Shown here one piece after another: positions 17,288 through 25,740 of a DNA stretch of 64,000 nucleotides (position 1 is its first letter; every line of letters starts with the position of its first letter). Both the position numbers and the translations under genes were made by a program. Origin of the DNA: an uncultured Bacilli bacterium (lineage in GTDB: Bacteria > Bacillota_I > Bacilli_A > RF39 > UBA660). The stretch covers positions 1-64,000 of the forward strand of contig CALWAL010000004.1 of the NCBI GenBank assembly GCA_944373145.1, given 5' to 3'. The notes beneath the pieces are model-generated. The model was not told where the DNA came from. It worked only from the letters and a program-made list of their open reading frames with translations, and ran no database searches.

Positions 17288-19945
17288 ATGAATACTTTAA
17301 ATAAGTTAACTCTCACTAATTTAAAATTAAATAAAAAAAGAACAATTGTAACTTTAATTGGTATTATTCTTTCAACCTCTTTAATATGTGCAGTAGCTGG
17401 GATGGTAACTAGTTTACAAAGGTCATTATATAATCAAGCAATTCTAAATGATGGTAATTGGCATGTTAAATTTGAAAATATTCCTAATGATAAATTAAAC
17501 ACTATTCAGAACCATCGAGATATTAGTTATTCCTATTATATTGGTGAAAAGGGTTATTCATTAATTAGTGAAAACGAAGAAGAAATAACTTTCAGTTGGC
17601 GCCCCTATATTTTAATTCGCGAATATTCTAAAAGTGCGGAAGGATATTATTCATTCAATCTTTTAACCGGGCGTATGCCTCGTAACGAACACGAAATTGT
17701 TGTTTCAAGTAATTATGTTCAGGAATATGGACCAATTGAAGTAGGAGATAAAATTACTTTAGAAGTTGGTACGCGAACAGACCTTGATGGTAATATTCTA
17801 GATATTGATAATCAGCTAATTTTGGAAAAGTGTGGCACATTAGAGAGTGACGAAGATTTTTCTTGTACTTATGAAGAATTAAGTTTTCATGATGAAAAGT
17901 TGATTAATACTGAAAAAATTAAATACACTATTGTTGGAATTATTGGTGAATATATGTATGGAAATGAAGCTGCTTATGCTTTTTATACTTTAGCCGATGA
18001 TCAAGAACTTAATAATATTGATTTATATGCTTTATATAAAAATCCAAAAGATTATGTGAAAAATACAGAAGAGATTAGTCCTAAATATATCGGCGAAGAT
18101 GGGGGATTTTATAATACTTATGAATATCAATATAATGATTATTTGCTAGATTTATTAGGTGTAGGTTTTAGTTCAGAAACTAGTAAAACTTTATATAGTT
18201 TAATGGCGATTGTTATCGTTATTATTATGATTTCAAGTGTCTTTGTTATAAAAAATGGTTTTAGTATTTCAATTGTTGAACGATATAAGCAATTTGGTTT
18301 ATTGTCAAGTGTTGGTGCCACCTCAAAGCAAATTAGACGAAGTGTTTTGTTTGAAGGGTTTATTCTAGGCGTAATTGCTATTCCTTTGGGAATTTTGTGT
18401 GGAATTGTTGCTGTGTTCATTTTAATTGCCTTAGTACGCTTTATTTTATCTGATTATTTAACGGAAAATTTTATTACTTTTTATATGACATTGTTGCCGA
18501 TTATTGTTGCTATTCTTACTTCGAGCGTTACTATTTTCTTATCATGCTTAATACCGGCTTTAAAAGCATCACGTTTATCAATTGTTGAAACAATTAGGTC
18601 TAATAACGATATTAAAATAAATCCTAAAAAATTAAAGACTCCACAATGTATTAGTAAATTATTTGGTGTTGGCGGTGAAATAGCTTATAAAAACTTAAAA
18701 CGTAATCGTAAAAAATATCGTACGACGGTCATTTCTCTTGTTGTAAGTATAGTTATTTTTGTTTCATTATATTTCTTTATGGATTTAGTTTTTAATGCTA
18801 GTTCGTATTATTACGAAACTGTTAATTATGATTTAGCGGTAACTTATTCTGAACCCAATTATGATAATAAAGAACAAAGTGAACTTAATAAGTACTTTAA
18901 TTCACGAATTAAGGAACTGTTGAGTTACGGTGAATATGATTATTACAGCACAGAAAAAAGAATGATTTTAGAAAATAAGAATGATACGATTTATAATTCA
19001 AAATTTATTGAAGCTTTAGAAAGATATTTTGGTGAAAATTATAGTGGATATTATACTTTTACTGTTGTTGGGGTTAATAACGAAGAGTATGAACGTCTAA
19101 TTAAAAAGATAGGATGCAATATTGATACTTGTCAAAATAAAGCTATTTTGATTGATGATCTCGTTTTGTATTCTGAAGGTGATGAAAAATATCATGATAT
19201 AGAGATGACAAATTTAAATGATGGAGATGCAGTTAAACTATATACTTATGGTGAGCCTATTTCTATTGAGATTGAAATTGCTAAAAAAAGTAAAGAAAAA
19301 ATAATATCTTTGCCAGAACATTTAGAACTTCATAGTACACCATATCTAATTGTTAATGAAACTTATTATGAAGAAATATCAAAAAAAATAGGTATTAAAG
19401 ATGAATATATTGAAGTGTTTATACAAACAGATGATACAAAACCATTTGTAGATAAGTTGGAGGAAATAACTATTAGTGATTCTTCAATTTATTATTCTGA
19501 TGTAGGAGAATCTCAAAAGGCTAATGAAGCTATGGTTCTAATTGTTTCTATATTTTTATATGGTTTTATTGCGGTTATTACTTTAATCGGCGTAACCAAT
19601 ATATTTAACACAATTACAACGAACATGGCATTACGAAGCCGTGAATTTGCAATGTTAAAAGCTATTGGTATGACTTCAAAAGAATTTAATCACATGATTC
19701 GTTTGGAAAGCGTTTTATATGGCTTGAAGTCTTTGATAATTGGTATTCCAATTAGTTTGGTTTTAACATATGCAATGAACCGTGCTTTAGCTAATACTAT
19801 TGAAACTGCTTATCATATTCCACTTGTACCAATTATTATTTCAGTATTATTTGTCTTTGCCATTGTTTTTATCACAATGAAATATTCTTTAAATAAGATA
19901 AACAAGCAAAACATTATTGAAACAATTAGAGAAGAAAATATTTAA
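17288..19945 (+). CDS. FtsX-family ABC permease with large ectodomains
   Basis: An 885-residue permease. ATG 17288 fits GAGAGGAAT; the upstream extension from 17249 would lie inside the ATPase gene. It has an N-terminal helix, a large extracytoplasmic domain (about residues 45-300), three helices, a second helix plus a second large ectodomain (about 490-740), and three final helices. This is the duplicated MacB/FtsX plan with eight helices. Proteins of this type do mechanotransmission or peptide/lipid export, not bulk import. It is longer than BceB-type permeases, so a bacitracin-like role is not assumed. Confidence 0.88.
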   Translation: MNTLNKLTLTNLKLNKKRTIVTLIGIILSTSLICAVAGMVTSLQRSLYNQAILNDGNWHVKFENIPNDKLNTIQNHRDISYSYYIGEKGYSLISENEEEITFSWRPYILIREYSKSAEGYYSFNLLTGRMPRNEHEIVVSSNYVQEYGPIEVGDKITLEVGTRTDLDGNILDIDNQLILEKCGTLESDEDFSCTYEELSFHDEKLINTEKIKYTIVGIIGEYMYGNEAAYAFYTLADDQELNNIDLYALYKNPKDYVKNTEEISPKYIGEDGGFYNTYEYQYNDYLLDLLGVGFSSETSKTLYSLMAIVIVIIMISSVFVIKNGFSISIVERYKQFGLLSSVGATSKQIRRSVLFEGFILGVIAIPLGILCGIVAVFILIALVRFILSDYLTENFITFYMTLLPIIVAILTSSVTIFLSCLIPALKASRLSIVETIRSNNDIKINPKKLKTPQCISKLFGVGGEIAYKNLKRNRKKYRTTVISLVVSIVIFVSLYFFMDLVFNASSYYYETVNYDLAVTYSEPNYDNKEQSELNKYFNSRIKELLSYGEYDYYSTEKRMILENKNDTIYNSKFIEALERYFGENYSGYYTFTVVGVNNEEYERLIKKIGCNIDTCQNKAILIDDLVLYSEGDEKYHDIEMTNLNDGDAVKLYTYGEPISIEIEIAKKSKEKIISLPEHLELHSTPYLIVNETYYEEISKKIGIKDEYIEVFIQTDDTKPFVDKLEEITISDSSIYYSDVGESQKANEAMVLIVSIFLYGFIAVITLIGVTNIFNTITTNMALRSREFAMLKAIGMTSKEFNHMIRLESVLYGLKSLIIGIPISLVLTYAMNRALANTIETAYHIPLVPIIISVLFVFAIVFITMKYSLNKINKQNIIETIREENI

Positions 19946-19975
19946 AAGAATTCTTTATTAAAAGAATTCTTTTTA
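19944..19975 (+). terminator. Intrinsic terminator of the two-component/ABC operon
   Basis: Perfect 10-bp AAAAGAATTC / GAATTCTTTT stem followed by T residues. Confidence 0.85.
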
Positions 19976-20027
19976 TGTCAATTCGAATTAAAAAACTTGA
20001 AATAGTGTTCCAAACCTTGATTTTTTA

Positions 20028-20036
20028 TGCTAAAAT
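20028..20036 (+). promoter_or_regulatory. Extended -10 promoter of the trmH-rimM-trmD operon
   Basis: TGCTAAAAT just upstream of ATG 20052; no clear -35. Confidence 0.5.
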
Positions 20037-20051
20037 GTAATTGGTGGTAGT

Positions 20052-20780
20052 ATGCTTATTTCCTCAATTGATAATCAAAAAATTAAGGATATTAAAAAAT
20101 TACAAACGAAAAAATATCGTGATAAAATGAACCTTTTTTTAGTTGAGGGAGAGCATTTAGTTCAAGAAGCATATAAAAATGGTTGTTTGGATACCTTAAT
20201 TTTAAAAGAGGGGTATGATTATTATTTAGATGTTAAAACAATGATTGTTTCTTCTGGTGTTTTAAAATATATTTCCGAATTAGAAACACCACAGCCAATT
20301 ATTGGCCTTTGCAAGAAGAAAACTAGCCAAAAACCAGTTGGTTCTATTATTGCTTTGGATAATATTCAAGACCCAGGTAATTTAGGTACTATTATTAGAA
20401 GTGCGGTTGCGTTTAATTTTGATACGATTATCTTATCGGATGATTCAGTTGATGTTTATAATTCTAAGGTTATACGTGCTAGTCAGGGATTAATTTTTAG
20501 TATTAATATTTTGGTATGTAATTTGAAATCTGCTCTTTTAGAATTAAAAGAGCGTGGATATCGTATTTATGGAACAAAAGTTACTGATGGGAAAAATGTT
20601 AAAAGTATTGCAAAAAAATCTTTGTTTGCTATAATAATGGGGAATGAAGGTAATGGGTTAAGTGAAGAAGTAAGTTATCTTTGTGATGAATTTGTATACA
20701 TCGGTATGAATGAAAGCTGTGAAAGCCTTAATGTCGGTGTTGCAGCTAGTATTCTGATGTATGAGTTGAGTAGTAAGTAG
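20052..20780 (+). CDS. TrmH/SpoU-family RNA 2'-O-methyltransferase
   Basis: A 242-residue SPOUT enzyme that uses SAM to methylate a ribose in rRNA or tRNA. It has an N-terminal L30e-like substrate-binding domain (about 1-90, starting ISSIDNQKIKDIKKLQTKKYRD as in 23S rRNA methyltransferases of the RlmB/TsnR/YsgA group) and a SPOUT knot with motif 1 NIQDPGNLGTIIRSA, motif 2 MGNEGNGLSEE and motif 3 SLNVGVAASILMYE. It is followed after 7 bp by rimM. The target nucleotide is not assigned. Confidence 0.92.
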   Translation: MLISSIDNQKIKDIKKLQTKKYRDKMNLFLVEGEHLVQEAYKNGCLDTLILKEGYDYYLDVKTMIVSSGVLKYISELETPQPIIGLCKKKTSQKPVGSIIALDNIQDPGNLGTIIRSAVAFNFDTIILSDDSVDVYNSKVIRASQGLIFSINILVCNLKSALLELKERGYRIYGTKVTDGKNVKSIAKKSLFAIIMGNEGNGLSEEVSYLCDEFVYIGMNESCESLNVGVAASILMYELSSK

Positions 20781-20787
20781 GTGAAGT

Positions 20788-21279
20788 ATGGATTATATTT
20801 ATATTGGGGATATTGTTAACACACATGGTTTAAAAGGAGAAATTAGAATTATCAGTGAATTTAAATTCAAAGACACCGCTTTTGCTATAGGAAGAAAATG
20901 TTATATTGGCAAAGATCACAAAGAAGAGGTAATTGAAACTTATCGTAAACATAAAGATTTTGATATGGTTACTTTTAAGGATAAGAAACATATTGATGAT
21001 GTTATTATTTATAAAAATGAATCATTATATGTTAATCGTTATGATATTACTTATGATGGTTATTTAGATGAAGATTTAATTGGCTTAGATGTTTATTGTG
21101 AAAAGGTACATATTGGTCATGTTGATAGTATTTTAAAGACTAATGCTCATGATATTTTAGTAGTTAAAAACGGTAGTAAACATATGATACCTAATGTTGA
21201 AGAATTTATTAAGAAAGTTGATTTAGAAAATAAAGTATTAGAAATTAACTATATGAAAGGATTATTAAATGAAAATTGA
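20788..21279 (+). CDS. rimM: 16S rRNA maturation factor RimM
   Basis: A 163-residue protein with the N-terminal RimM beta-barrel ([16 protein letters not shown]) and a C-terminal PRC-barrel ([17 protein letters not shown]). It binds ribosomal protein S19 during 30S head assembly. The gene overlaps trmD by 11 bp; rimM-trmD adjacency is conserved in bacteria and supports the call. The usual rpsP upstream and rplS downstream are absent here. Confidence 0.95.
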   Translation: MDYIYIGDIVNTHGLKGEIRIISEFKFKDTAFAIGRKCYIGKDHKEEVIETYRKHKDFDMVTFKDKKHIDDVIIYKNESLYVNRYDITYDGYLDEDLIGLDVYCEKVHIGHVDSILKTNAHDILVVKNGSKHMIPNVEEFIKKVDLENKVLEINYMKGLLNEN

Positions 21280-21937
21280 TATTCTTACACTTTTTCCTAG
21301 TATGTTTGACGGATTTTTAAATCAATCAATTATAGCGCGTGCTAGAGAAAAAGGTCAAGTTGAAATTAATATTCATAATTTTCGTGATTATTCCTTAGAC
21401 CCACATAAAAAAGTTGATGATTATGGTTTTGGTGGAGGAGCTGGTATGGTACTTATGGCTCAACCAATTTTTGATGCGGTTGAAGCATTAAGAAGAACAG
21501 ACACTAAAGTTATTTTAATGACTCCACAAGGGATTCCATACAAACAAGAACAAGCTTATTCTTTAGCACATGAAAAACATTTAATTATTATTTGTGGCCA
21601 TTATGAAGGATTTGATGAAAGAATTAGGACTTTAGCTGATTTTGAGATAAGTATTGGTGATTATGTCTTGACAGGCGGCGAAATCCCTAGTATGGTAATA
21701 GTCGATAGTGTAGTTCGACTTTTATCAGGAGTAATTGAAGAAGAATCCCATTTAAATGATTCATTTTCTAATGGCTTATTAGATTATCCGGTATATACAA
21801 AACCGGTTGACTTTAGGGGGATGAAAGTACCTGAGGTTTTACTTTCGGGACACCATGCCAATATAAATAAGTGGCGCTACGAAGAAAGCTTGAAGAAAAC
21901 AAAAGAACGACGACCGGATTTATTAGAAAAGAGATGA
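21269..21937 (+). CDS. trmD: tRNA (guanine37-N1)-methyltransferase TrmD
   Basis: A 222-residue trefoil-knot methyltransferase that makes m1G37 and prevents +1 frameshifting at Pro and other codons. It starts with [13 protein letters not shown] and carries the [12 protein letters not shown] loop, [12 protein letters not shown] and [11 protein letters not shown] knot motifs and the C-terminal [14 protein letters not shown]. It is normal length or slightly short for the family. The start is inside rimM, with AAAGGA upstream. Confidence 0.97.
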   Translation: MKIDILTLFPSMFDGFLNQSIIARAREKGQVEINIHNFRDYSLDPHKKVDDYGFGGGAGMVLMAQPIFDAVEALRRTDTKVILMTPQGIPYKQEQAYSLAHEKHLIIICGHYEGFDERIRTLADFEISIGDYVLTGGEIPSMVIVDSVVRLLSGVIEEESHLNDSFSNGLLDYPVYTKPVDFRGMKVPEVLLSGHHANINKWRYEESLKKTKERRPDLLEKR

Positions 21938-21942
21938 TTTGC

Positions 21943-22404
21943 ATGGTTAGTAATAAATATTATTGTATTACTAGAAAAGGTTCAGCTGGTGATATTGTTT
22001 ATTTTGACTATGGAAAGTTATCGAGCGGTTATGATATTACACCTAGAAATCGTTTTAGTTATGATGGCATTCAAGTTAACAAGTTAATCATAATTAAAAC
22101 GACGTTTATTGAAAAATTATTACGAAAAAAAATCAAAAAGAAACTAGAATCGTATTTGCAACATGTCATTGACTTATTGGATGATGATGACGATGCCAAT
22201 GACGGTGTTTTATCTGAGGTATTAAATGATTTAACGCGTTATAAAGATATTTTAGAATATAAATATCGACAGTATTTAAATCAGGAATATGTTTCTTTGA
22301 TGATTAAGAAGATTAATATTCTTGAGTATGAATTAAAATTAAAATTAATGTGTTATCAACCAAAAAATTTAAAAGAAGTTGCGGAACACGGAAAAGGTCG
22401 CTAA
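21943..22404 (+). CDS. Unknown protein downstream of trmD
   Basis: About 153 residues. ATG 21943 is chosen; ATG 21934, which overlaps the trmD stop as ATGA, is an alternative. The N-terminal 40 residues look like a small beta domain (YYCITRKGSAGDIVYFDYGKL) and the rest is helical and charged with an acidic DDDDDAND stretch. No family was recognised. It occupies the place where rplS normally follows trmD but does not resemble L19. Confidence 0.6.
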   Translation: MVSNKYYCITRKGSAGDIVYFDYGKLSSGYDITPRNRFSYDGIQVNKLIIIKTTFIEKLLRKKIKKKLESYLQHVIDLLDDDDDANDGVLSEVLNDLTRYKDILEYKYRQYLNQEYVSLMIKKINILEYELKLKLMCYQPKNLKEVAEHGKGR

Positions 22405-22413
22405 CTTCTTTTT
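22373..22413 (+). terminator. Intrinsic terminator of the trmD operon
   Basis: AGAAGTT-GCG / CGC-T-AACTTCT stem (10 bp, one bulge) spanning the end of the coding region, followed by T5. Confidence 0.7.
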
Positions 22414-22440
22414 ATTTTATCTTGCTTTTTTTGCTAGATA

Positions 22441-22449
22441 TGTTATAAT
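22441..22449 (+). promoter_or_regulatory. Extended -10 promoter of rpsB-tsf
   Basis: TGTTATAAT; transcription from about 22456 gives a leader of about 100 nt before rpsB, long for this genome. Confidence 0.65.
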
Positions 22450-22483
22450 AATATTGGCTTTTTTAAGAAAACACATTTATGGA

Positions 22484-22517
22484 TTACAATGTCTAGTGCC
22501 AGTAGGTGATGTTGTAA
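22484..22517 (+). promoter_or_regulatory. Hairpin in the rpsB leader
   Basis: TTACAATGTC (22484-22493) pairs with GATGTTGTAA (22508-22517) over 10 bp with two G-U pairs. The loop TAGTGCCAGTAGGT can itself fold. It lies about 40 nt upstream of the start codon, so it is a candidate S2 autoregulatory site; function is inferred. Confidence 0.5.
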
Positions 22518-22557
22518 GTAGAGATAAATGGAAGTAATAACGAAAGGATGTGTAATT

Positions 22558-23568
22558 ATGGCAGTAGTGTCAATGAACTTATTATTAGAGTCAGGTGTTC
22601 ATTTTGGTCATCAAACTAAAAGATGGAATCCAAAAATGAAAGAGTATATTTTTACTTCAAGAGATGATATTTATATTATTGATTTACAAAAAACAGCAAA
22701 AAAGATTGAAGAAGCATATGCTGCTCTTTATGAAATTGCTAAAAATGGTGGAAAAGTTATTTTTGTAGGGACTAGAAAACAAGCTAGTGAAGCTACAAAA
22801 GAAGAAGCATTAAAGAGTGATTCTTATTATGTAACTGAAAGATGGTTAGGTGGAACTTTAACTAACTTTAAAACAATTAGAAGAAGAGTTAAGAGATTAG
22901 AACAAATTGAAAAGATGGAAGAAGATGGTATCTTTGAAGTTTTACCTAAAAAAGAAGTTATTGGTTTAAAGAAAGAGTACGCTAAATTAAATAAATTATT
23001 ATGTGGTATTCGTAATATGGATAAATTACCACAAGCTATGTTTATCGTTGATCCATCTAAAGAAGAAATTGCTATTAGAGAGGCTAGAAAATTAAATATT
23101 CCAGTATTTGGTATTGTTGATACGAATTGTGACCCAGATATGGTTGATTATGTAATTCCAGCTAATGATGATGCAATTAGAGCTGTTAAATTAATAATTG
23201 GTGTTATGAATAATGCTATTATTGAAGCTAACGGTGGACATATTACTGATTATGTTAGCGGTAGAACTGATGAAAATGGTACTGATATTATGAAACGTGC
23301 TGTTGAATCAGTTAAGAGAAAAGAAGATAAAAAACCATTTGTAAAAAAACCATTTGAACGTAATAATAAAAAACCATTTAATAAAGTTGAAAAAGAAGTA
23401 AAAGAAGAATCTGTTGAAAAAACTTCAGAAACTGTTGTTGAAAAAGCCGAAGTAAGTGAAGATTTAACTTCTAAAACAGTTTCAGAACTTAGAGATTTAG
23501 CAAAAGCTAAAGAAATCAAAGGATATTCTACAATGAAAAAAGCTGAATTATTAGAAGCTTTAAAATAA
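22558..23568 (+). CDS. rpsB: 30S ribosomal protein S2 with C-terminal SAP/Rho_N-like domain
   Basis: A 336-residue protein, longer than typical S2 (about 240-260). Residues 1-230 are canonical S2 ([35 protein letters not shown]). Then comes a basic/acidic low-complexity linker with KKPF repeats and [12 protein letters not shown]. The last 35 residues (about 300-336) resemble a SAP/LEM or Rho N-terminal helix-turn-helix fold ([29 protein letters not shown]). ATG 22558 with AAAGGATG is the start. It forms an operon with tsf, with a hairpin between. Confidence 0.95.
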   Translation: MAVVSMNLLLESGVHFGHQTKRWNPKMKEYIFTSRDDIYIIDLQKTAKKIEEAYAALYEIAKNGGKVIFVGTRKQASEATKEEALKSDSYYVTERWLGGTLTNFKTIRRRVKRLEQIEKMEEDGIFEVLPKKEVIGLKKEYAKLNKLLCGIRNMDKLPQAMFIVDPSKEEIAIREARKLNIPVFGIVDTNCDPDMVDYVIPANDDAIRAVKLIIGVMNNAIIEANGGHITDYVSGRTDENGTDIMKRAVESVKRKEDKKPFVKKPFERNNKKPFNKVEKEVKEESVEKTSETVVEKAEVSEDLTSKTVSELRDLAKAKEIKGYSTMKKAELLEALK

Positions 23569-23574
23569 ATGCTT

Positions 23575-23605
23575 AAAGATGGTTTAATATAAATCATCTT
23601 TATTT
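23575..23605 (+). terminator. Hairpin between rpsB and tsf (possible partial terminator)
   Basis: AAAGATGGTTT / AAATCATCTTT (11 bp with one G-U), then ATTTTG. The weak U-tract suggests attenuation or mRNA stabilisation, not full termination, since no promoter for tsf is obvious. Confidence 0.55.
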
Positions 23606-23627
23606 TGTATAAGAAGGAGGAAATAAT

Positions 23628-24506
23628 ATGATAACTGCAAGTTTAGTTAAAGAATTAAGAGAAAAGACAGGCGCAGGGATGTTAGATTGCAAAAAAGCGT
23701 TAGAAGCTACTAATGCTGACTTAGATGCGGCCATTGATTGGTTAAGAGAAAAAGGTATTTCAAAGGCTGCTAAAAAGGCTGATCGTATTGCTGCTGAAGG
23801 CTTAGCTGCTATTAAGATTAATGGGAATAAAGCTGTTGTGGTTGAAGTTAATTCAGAAACAGATTTCGTAGCAAAGAACGAAGAATTCAAATCTTTAGTA
23901 GATGCAATTTTGGATGCTATTTTGGAAAATGAAGTAGCAACAATTGAAGACGTTTTAGCATTACCATATGAAGATGGAACAATTGAAAGCCTAATTATCG
24001 CTAAAACTGCTAAAATTGGAGAAAAATTAAGCTTTAGACGTTTTGAAAAAATTACAAAAAAAGATTCAGAAGTTTTTGGAGATTACATTCATATGGGTGG
24101 TAAAATTGCTGTATTAACAGTTGTTGATAACGCTTCTGTTGAAGTAGCTAAAGATGTAGCAATGCATGCTGCTGCTATGAGACCTCTATATGTTAAATCA
24201 AGTGATGTACCAATTGAAGAATTAGAAAAAGAAAAAAATATCATGAGAGAACAACTAATTAATGAAGGTAAACCAGCTGATAAGATTGAAAATATCTTAG
24301 TTGGTAAAGTAAATAAATACTATGAAGAAGTATGTTTAGAAAATCAAATTTTTGTTAAAGCTGAAAACAAGGAAACAGTTGCTAAATTCGTAGCTAATAA
24401 CGGTGGTACAATTACAAATATGATACGTTATGAAGTAGGCGAAGGAATGGCAAAAAGAGAAGAAAATTTTGCTGAAGAAGTTGCTAAACAAATGGAAGGT
24501 AAATAA
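23628..24506 (+). CDS. tsf: Translation elongation factor Ts
   Basis: A 292-residue nucleotide exchange factor for EF-Tu. It has the N-terminal UBA-like module (LVKELREKTGAGMLDCKKAL), the signature VVEVNSETDFVAKNEEF (the TDFVAKN motif contacting EF-Tu), and two core subdomains plus a C-terminal module. AAGGAGG precedes ATG 23628. It is the second gene after rpsB, the conserved order; pyrH does not follow. Confidence 0.97.
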   Translation: MITASLVKELREKTGAGMLDCKKALEATNADLDAAIDWLREKGISKAAKKADRIAAEGLAAIKINGNKAVVVEVNSETDFVAKNEEFKSLVDAILDAILENEVATIEDVLALPYEDGTIESLIIAKTAKIGEKLSFRRFEKITKKDSEVFGDYIHMGGKIAVLTVVDNASVEVAKDVAMHAAAMRPLYVKSSDVPIEELEKEKNIMREQLINEGKPADKIENILVGKVNKYYEEVCLENQIFVKAENKETVAKFVANNGGTITNMIRYEVGEGMAKREENFAEEVAKQMEGK

Positions 24507-24509
24507 TTG

Positions 24510-24537
24510 AAAGTGTACAGATTTGTTACACTTTTTT
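24510..24537 (+). terminator. Intrinsic terminator of rpsB-tsf
   Basis: Perfect AAAGTGTA / TACACTTT stem with T tail. Confidence 0.85.
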
Positions 24538-24589
24538 ATTTATGATTATTATAAAAAATATTGTATTTGTTGGTGTATATAGTTATGAC

Positions 24590-24618
24590 TTGTTAAAAAA
24601 ATAAATTTATGATATGAT
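24590..24618 (+). promoter_or_regulatory. Sigma-A promoter
   Basis: TTGTTA, 17-nt spacer, TATGAT, with TG one base upstream of the -10. Confidence 0.65.
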
Positions 24619-24640
24619 GATTATGGTAAGAAGGGATAGC

Positions 24641-24997
24641 ATGGCCAAAAAAAAATTACGTTGCGCGAATTGTGGTACAGCTTTATCGTTTGATGCGAAA
24701 TCTTGCCCTGTCTGTTATATGACGGTGGAAAGAACTGAAGAAGAAGTTCAAGAAGTTATTGAGTTTAAAGAAGAAGCAGAAAATAGCTTAAAGAAAAAAC
24801 TGTCAATTGGACGAATTGCAATGGTTATTTTAATTTTTATTGGAATCATTTTCACAATTCGTGGTATTACAGAATATCAAAGTATTGAGTTTTGTACAGA
24901 AGATGATTGTGGTTTTAAAGCATTATTTGAAGCTGGATTAGGAATTATTTTAATAATTTCAGCTAGCATACCGTTAGCTCGAAATCTTTCTAAATAG
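24641..24997 (+). CDS. Small zinc-ribbon membrane protein
   Basis: A 118-residue protein. ATG 24641 is chosen: the upstream codons are inside the -10/leader, and GAAGGGA precedes it. An N-terminal zinc ribbon (CANC and CPVC, residues about 6-24) is followed by an acidic stretch and two hydrophobic helices (about 52-75 and 93-113) with a short Cys-containing loop. The function is unknown. The architecture matches small membrane-tethered zinc-ribbon proteins. Confidence 0.7.
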   Translation: MAKKKLRCANCGTALSFDAKSCPVCYMTVERTEEEVQEVIEFKEEAENSLKKKLSIGRIAMVILIFIGIIFTIRGITEYQSIEFCTEDDCGFKALFEAGLGIILIISASIPLARNLSK

Positions 24998-25004
24998 TTC
25001 TTAT

Positions 25005-25073
25005 GTGTAGATGTAATATTTGGCGCTCGTCTACTCTTACTAATGAACTACACTTCTCGTTCCACAACGAGAA
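25005..25073 (+). other. Structured 3' region with alternative hairpins
   Basis: GTAGATG (25007-25013) can pair with CGTCTAC (25028-25034), or GTGTAG (25005-25010) with CTACAC (25048-25053); the two exclude each other. A perfect TTCTCGTT / AACGAGAA hairpin (25054-25073) follows. It lies between convergent genes, ahead of the bidirectional terminator. Confidence 0.45.
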
Positions 25074-25102
25074 AAAAAACTGTTTGCAAAAACAGTTTTT
25101 TT
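25073..25102. terminator. Bidirectional terminator between convergent genes
   Basis: A-rich run, ACTGTTT / AAACAGT stem, T-rich run. It works in both directions for the zinc-ribbon gene (+) and yigZ (-). Confidence 0.85.
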
Positions 25103-25676
25103 ATACATAAATATCTTTTTCTAAAATTTCATAAGAAATATTATTATCAGTTAATATTTTTAAATCGTTGTTACTTAATTTTAATTTATATTTGATATTT
25201 TCCTCATATTTTTTTTCTAAAATATTAAAACCTTTTAATAAATAGTTTATTTTTTTATCTAAATTATATGGAAAAGAAATTTCGATAAGTTGGCCTTTTT
25301 TAATTTCTACTAATTCTGCGTGCTCTAATGTATTAGTTACACTTTGTGTATAAGCCCTAACTAATCCACCAGCTCCTAATTTAATACCGCCAAAATATCT
25401 AATAACAACACATAAAATGTTACTTAAATTATTATTTTCTAAAACATTTAAAATTGGCATTCCAGCAGTACCGCTGGGTTCACCATCATCAGAGCATTTC
25501 TTTTTATTTTCATATATATAAGCATAGCAGTAATGATTAGCTCCATTATAATCTTTTTTAATTTTATTTAAATATATATCAATATTATCAATAGATTCAA
25601 GGTTGATTAAGTAACAAATAAATTTTGATTTTTGAATTTCAGTTGTGAATGATAATTTGTCCATTATTGAATACAT
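25101..25676 (-). CDS. yigZ: YigZ/IMPACT family protein (UPF0029)
   Basis: A 191-residue protein. The N-terminal domain (about 1-120) has the family hallmarks KSKFICYL, YNGANHYCYAYIY, DDGEPSGTAGMPIL and VIRYFGGIKLGAGGLVRAY; a C-terminal ferredoxin-like DUF1949 domain follows. Homologues bind RNA or ribosome-associated factors; the bacterial role is unsettled. GGTGA precedes the start on the minus strand and an extended -10 (TGATATAAT) lies upstream. Confidence 0.92.
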   Translation of the reverse strand: MYSIMDKLSFTTEIQKSKFICYLINLESIDNIDIYLNKIKKDYNGANHYCYAYIYENKKKCSDDGEPSGTAGMPILNVLENNNLSNILCVVIRYFGGIKLGAGGLVRAYTQSVTNTLEHAELVEIKKGQLIEISFPYNLDKKINYLLKGFNILEKKYEENIKYKLKLSNNDLKILTDNNISYEILEKDIYV

Positions 25677-25691
25677 AGTTTCACCATTTAA

Positions 25692-25700
25692 ATTATATCA
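25692..25700 (-). promoter_or_regulatory. Extended -10 promoter of yigZ
   Basis: TGATATAAT on the minus strand, 16 nt before the yigZ start codon. Confidence 0.6.
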
Positions 25701-25725
25701 TAATTTACAATATTATGAAATTTTG

Positions 25726-25734
25726 TGTTAAAAT
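25726..25734 (+). promoter_or_regulatory. Extended -10 promoter of a probably leaderless mRNA
   Basis: TGTTAAAAT; the expected transcription start (about 25741) is the A of the ATG itself. No Shine-Dalgarno sequence is present. Confidence 0.5.
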
Positions 25735-25740
25735 AATAAT

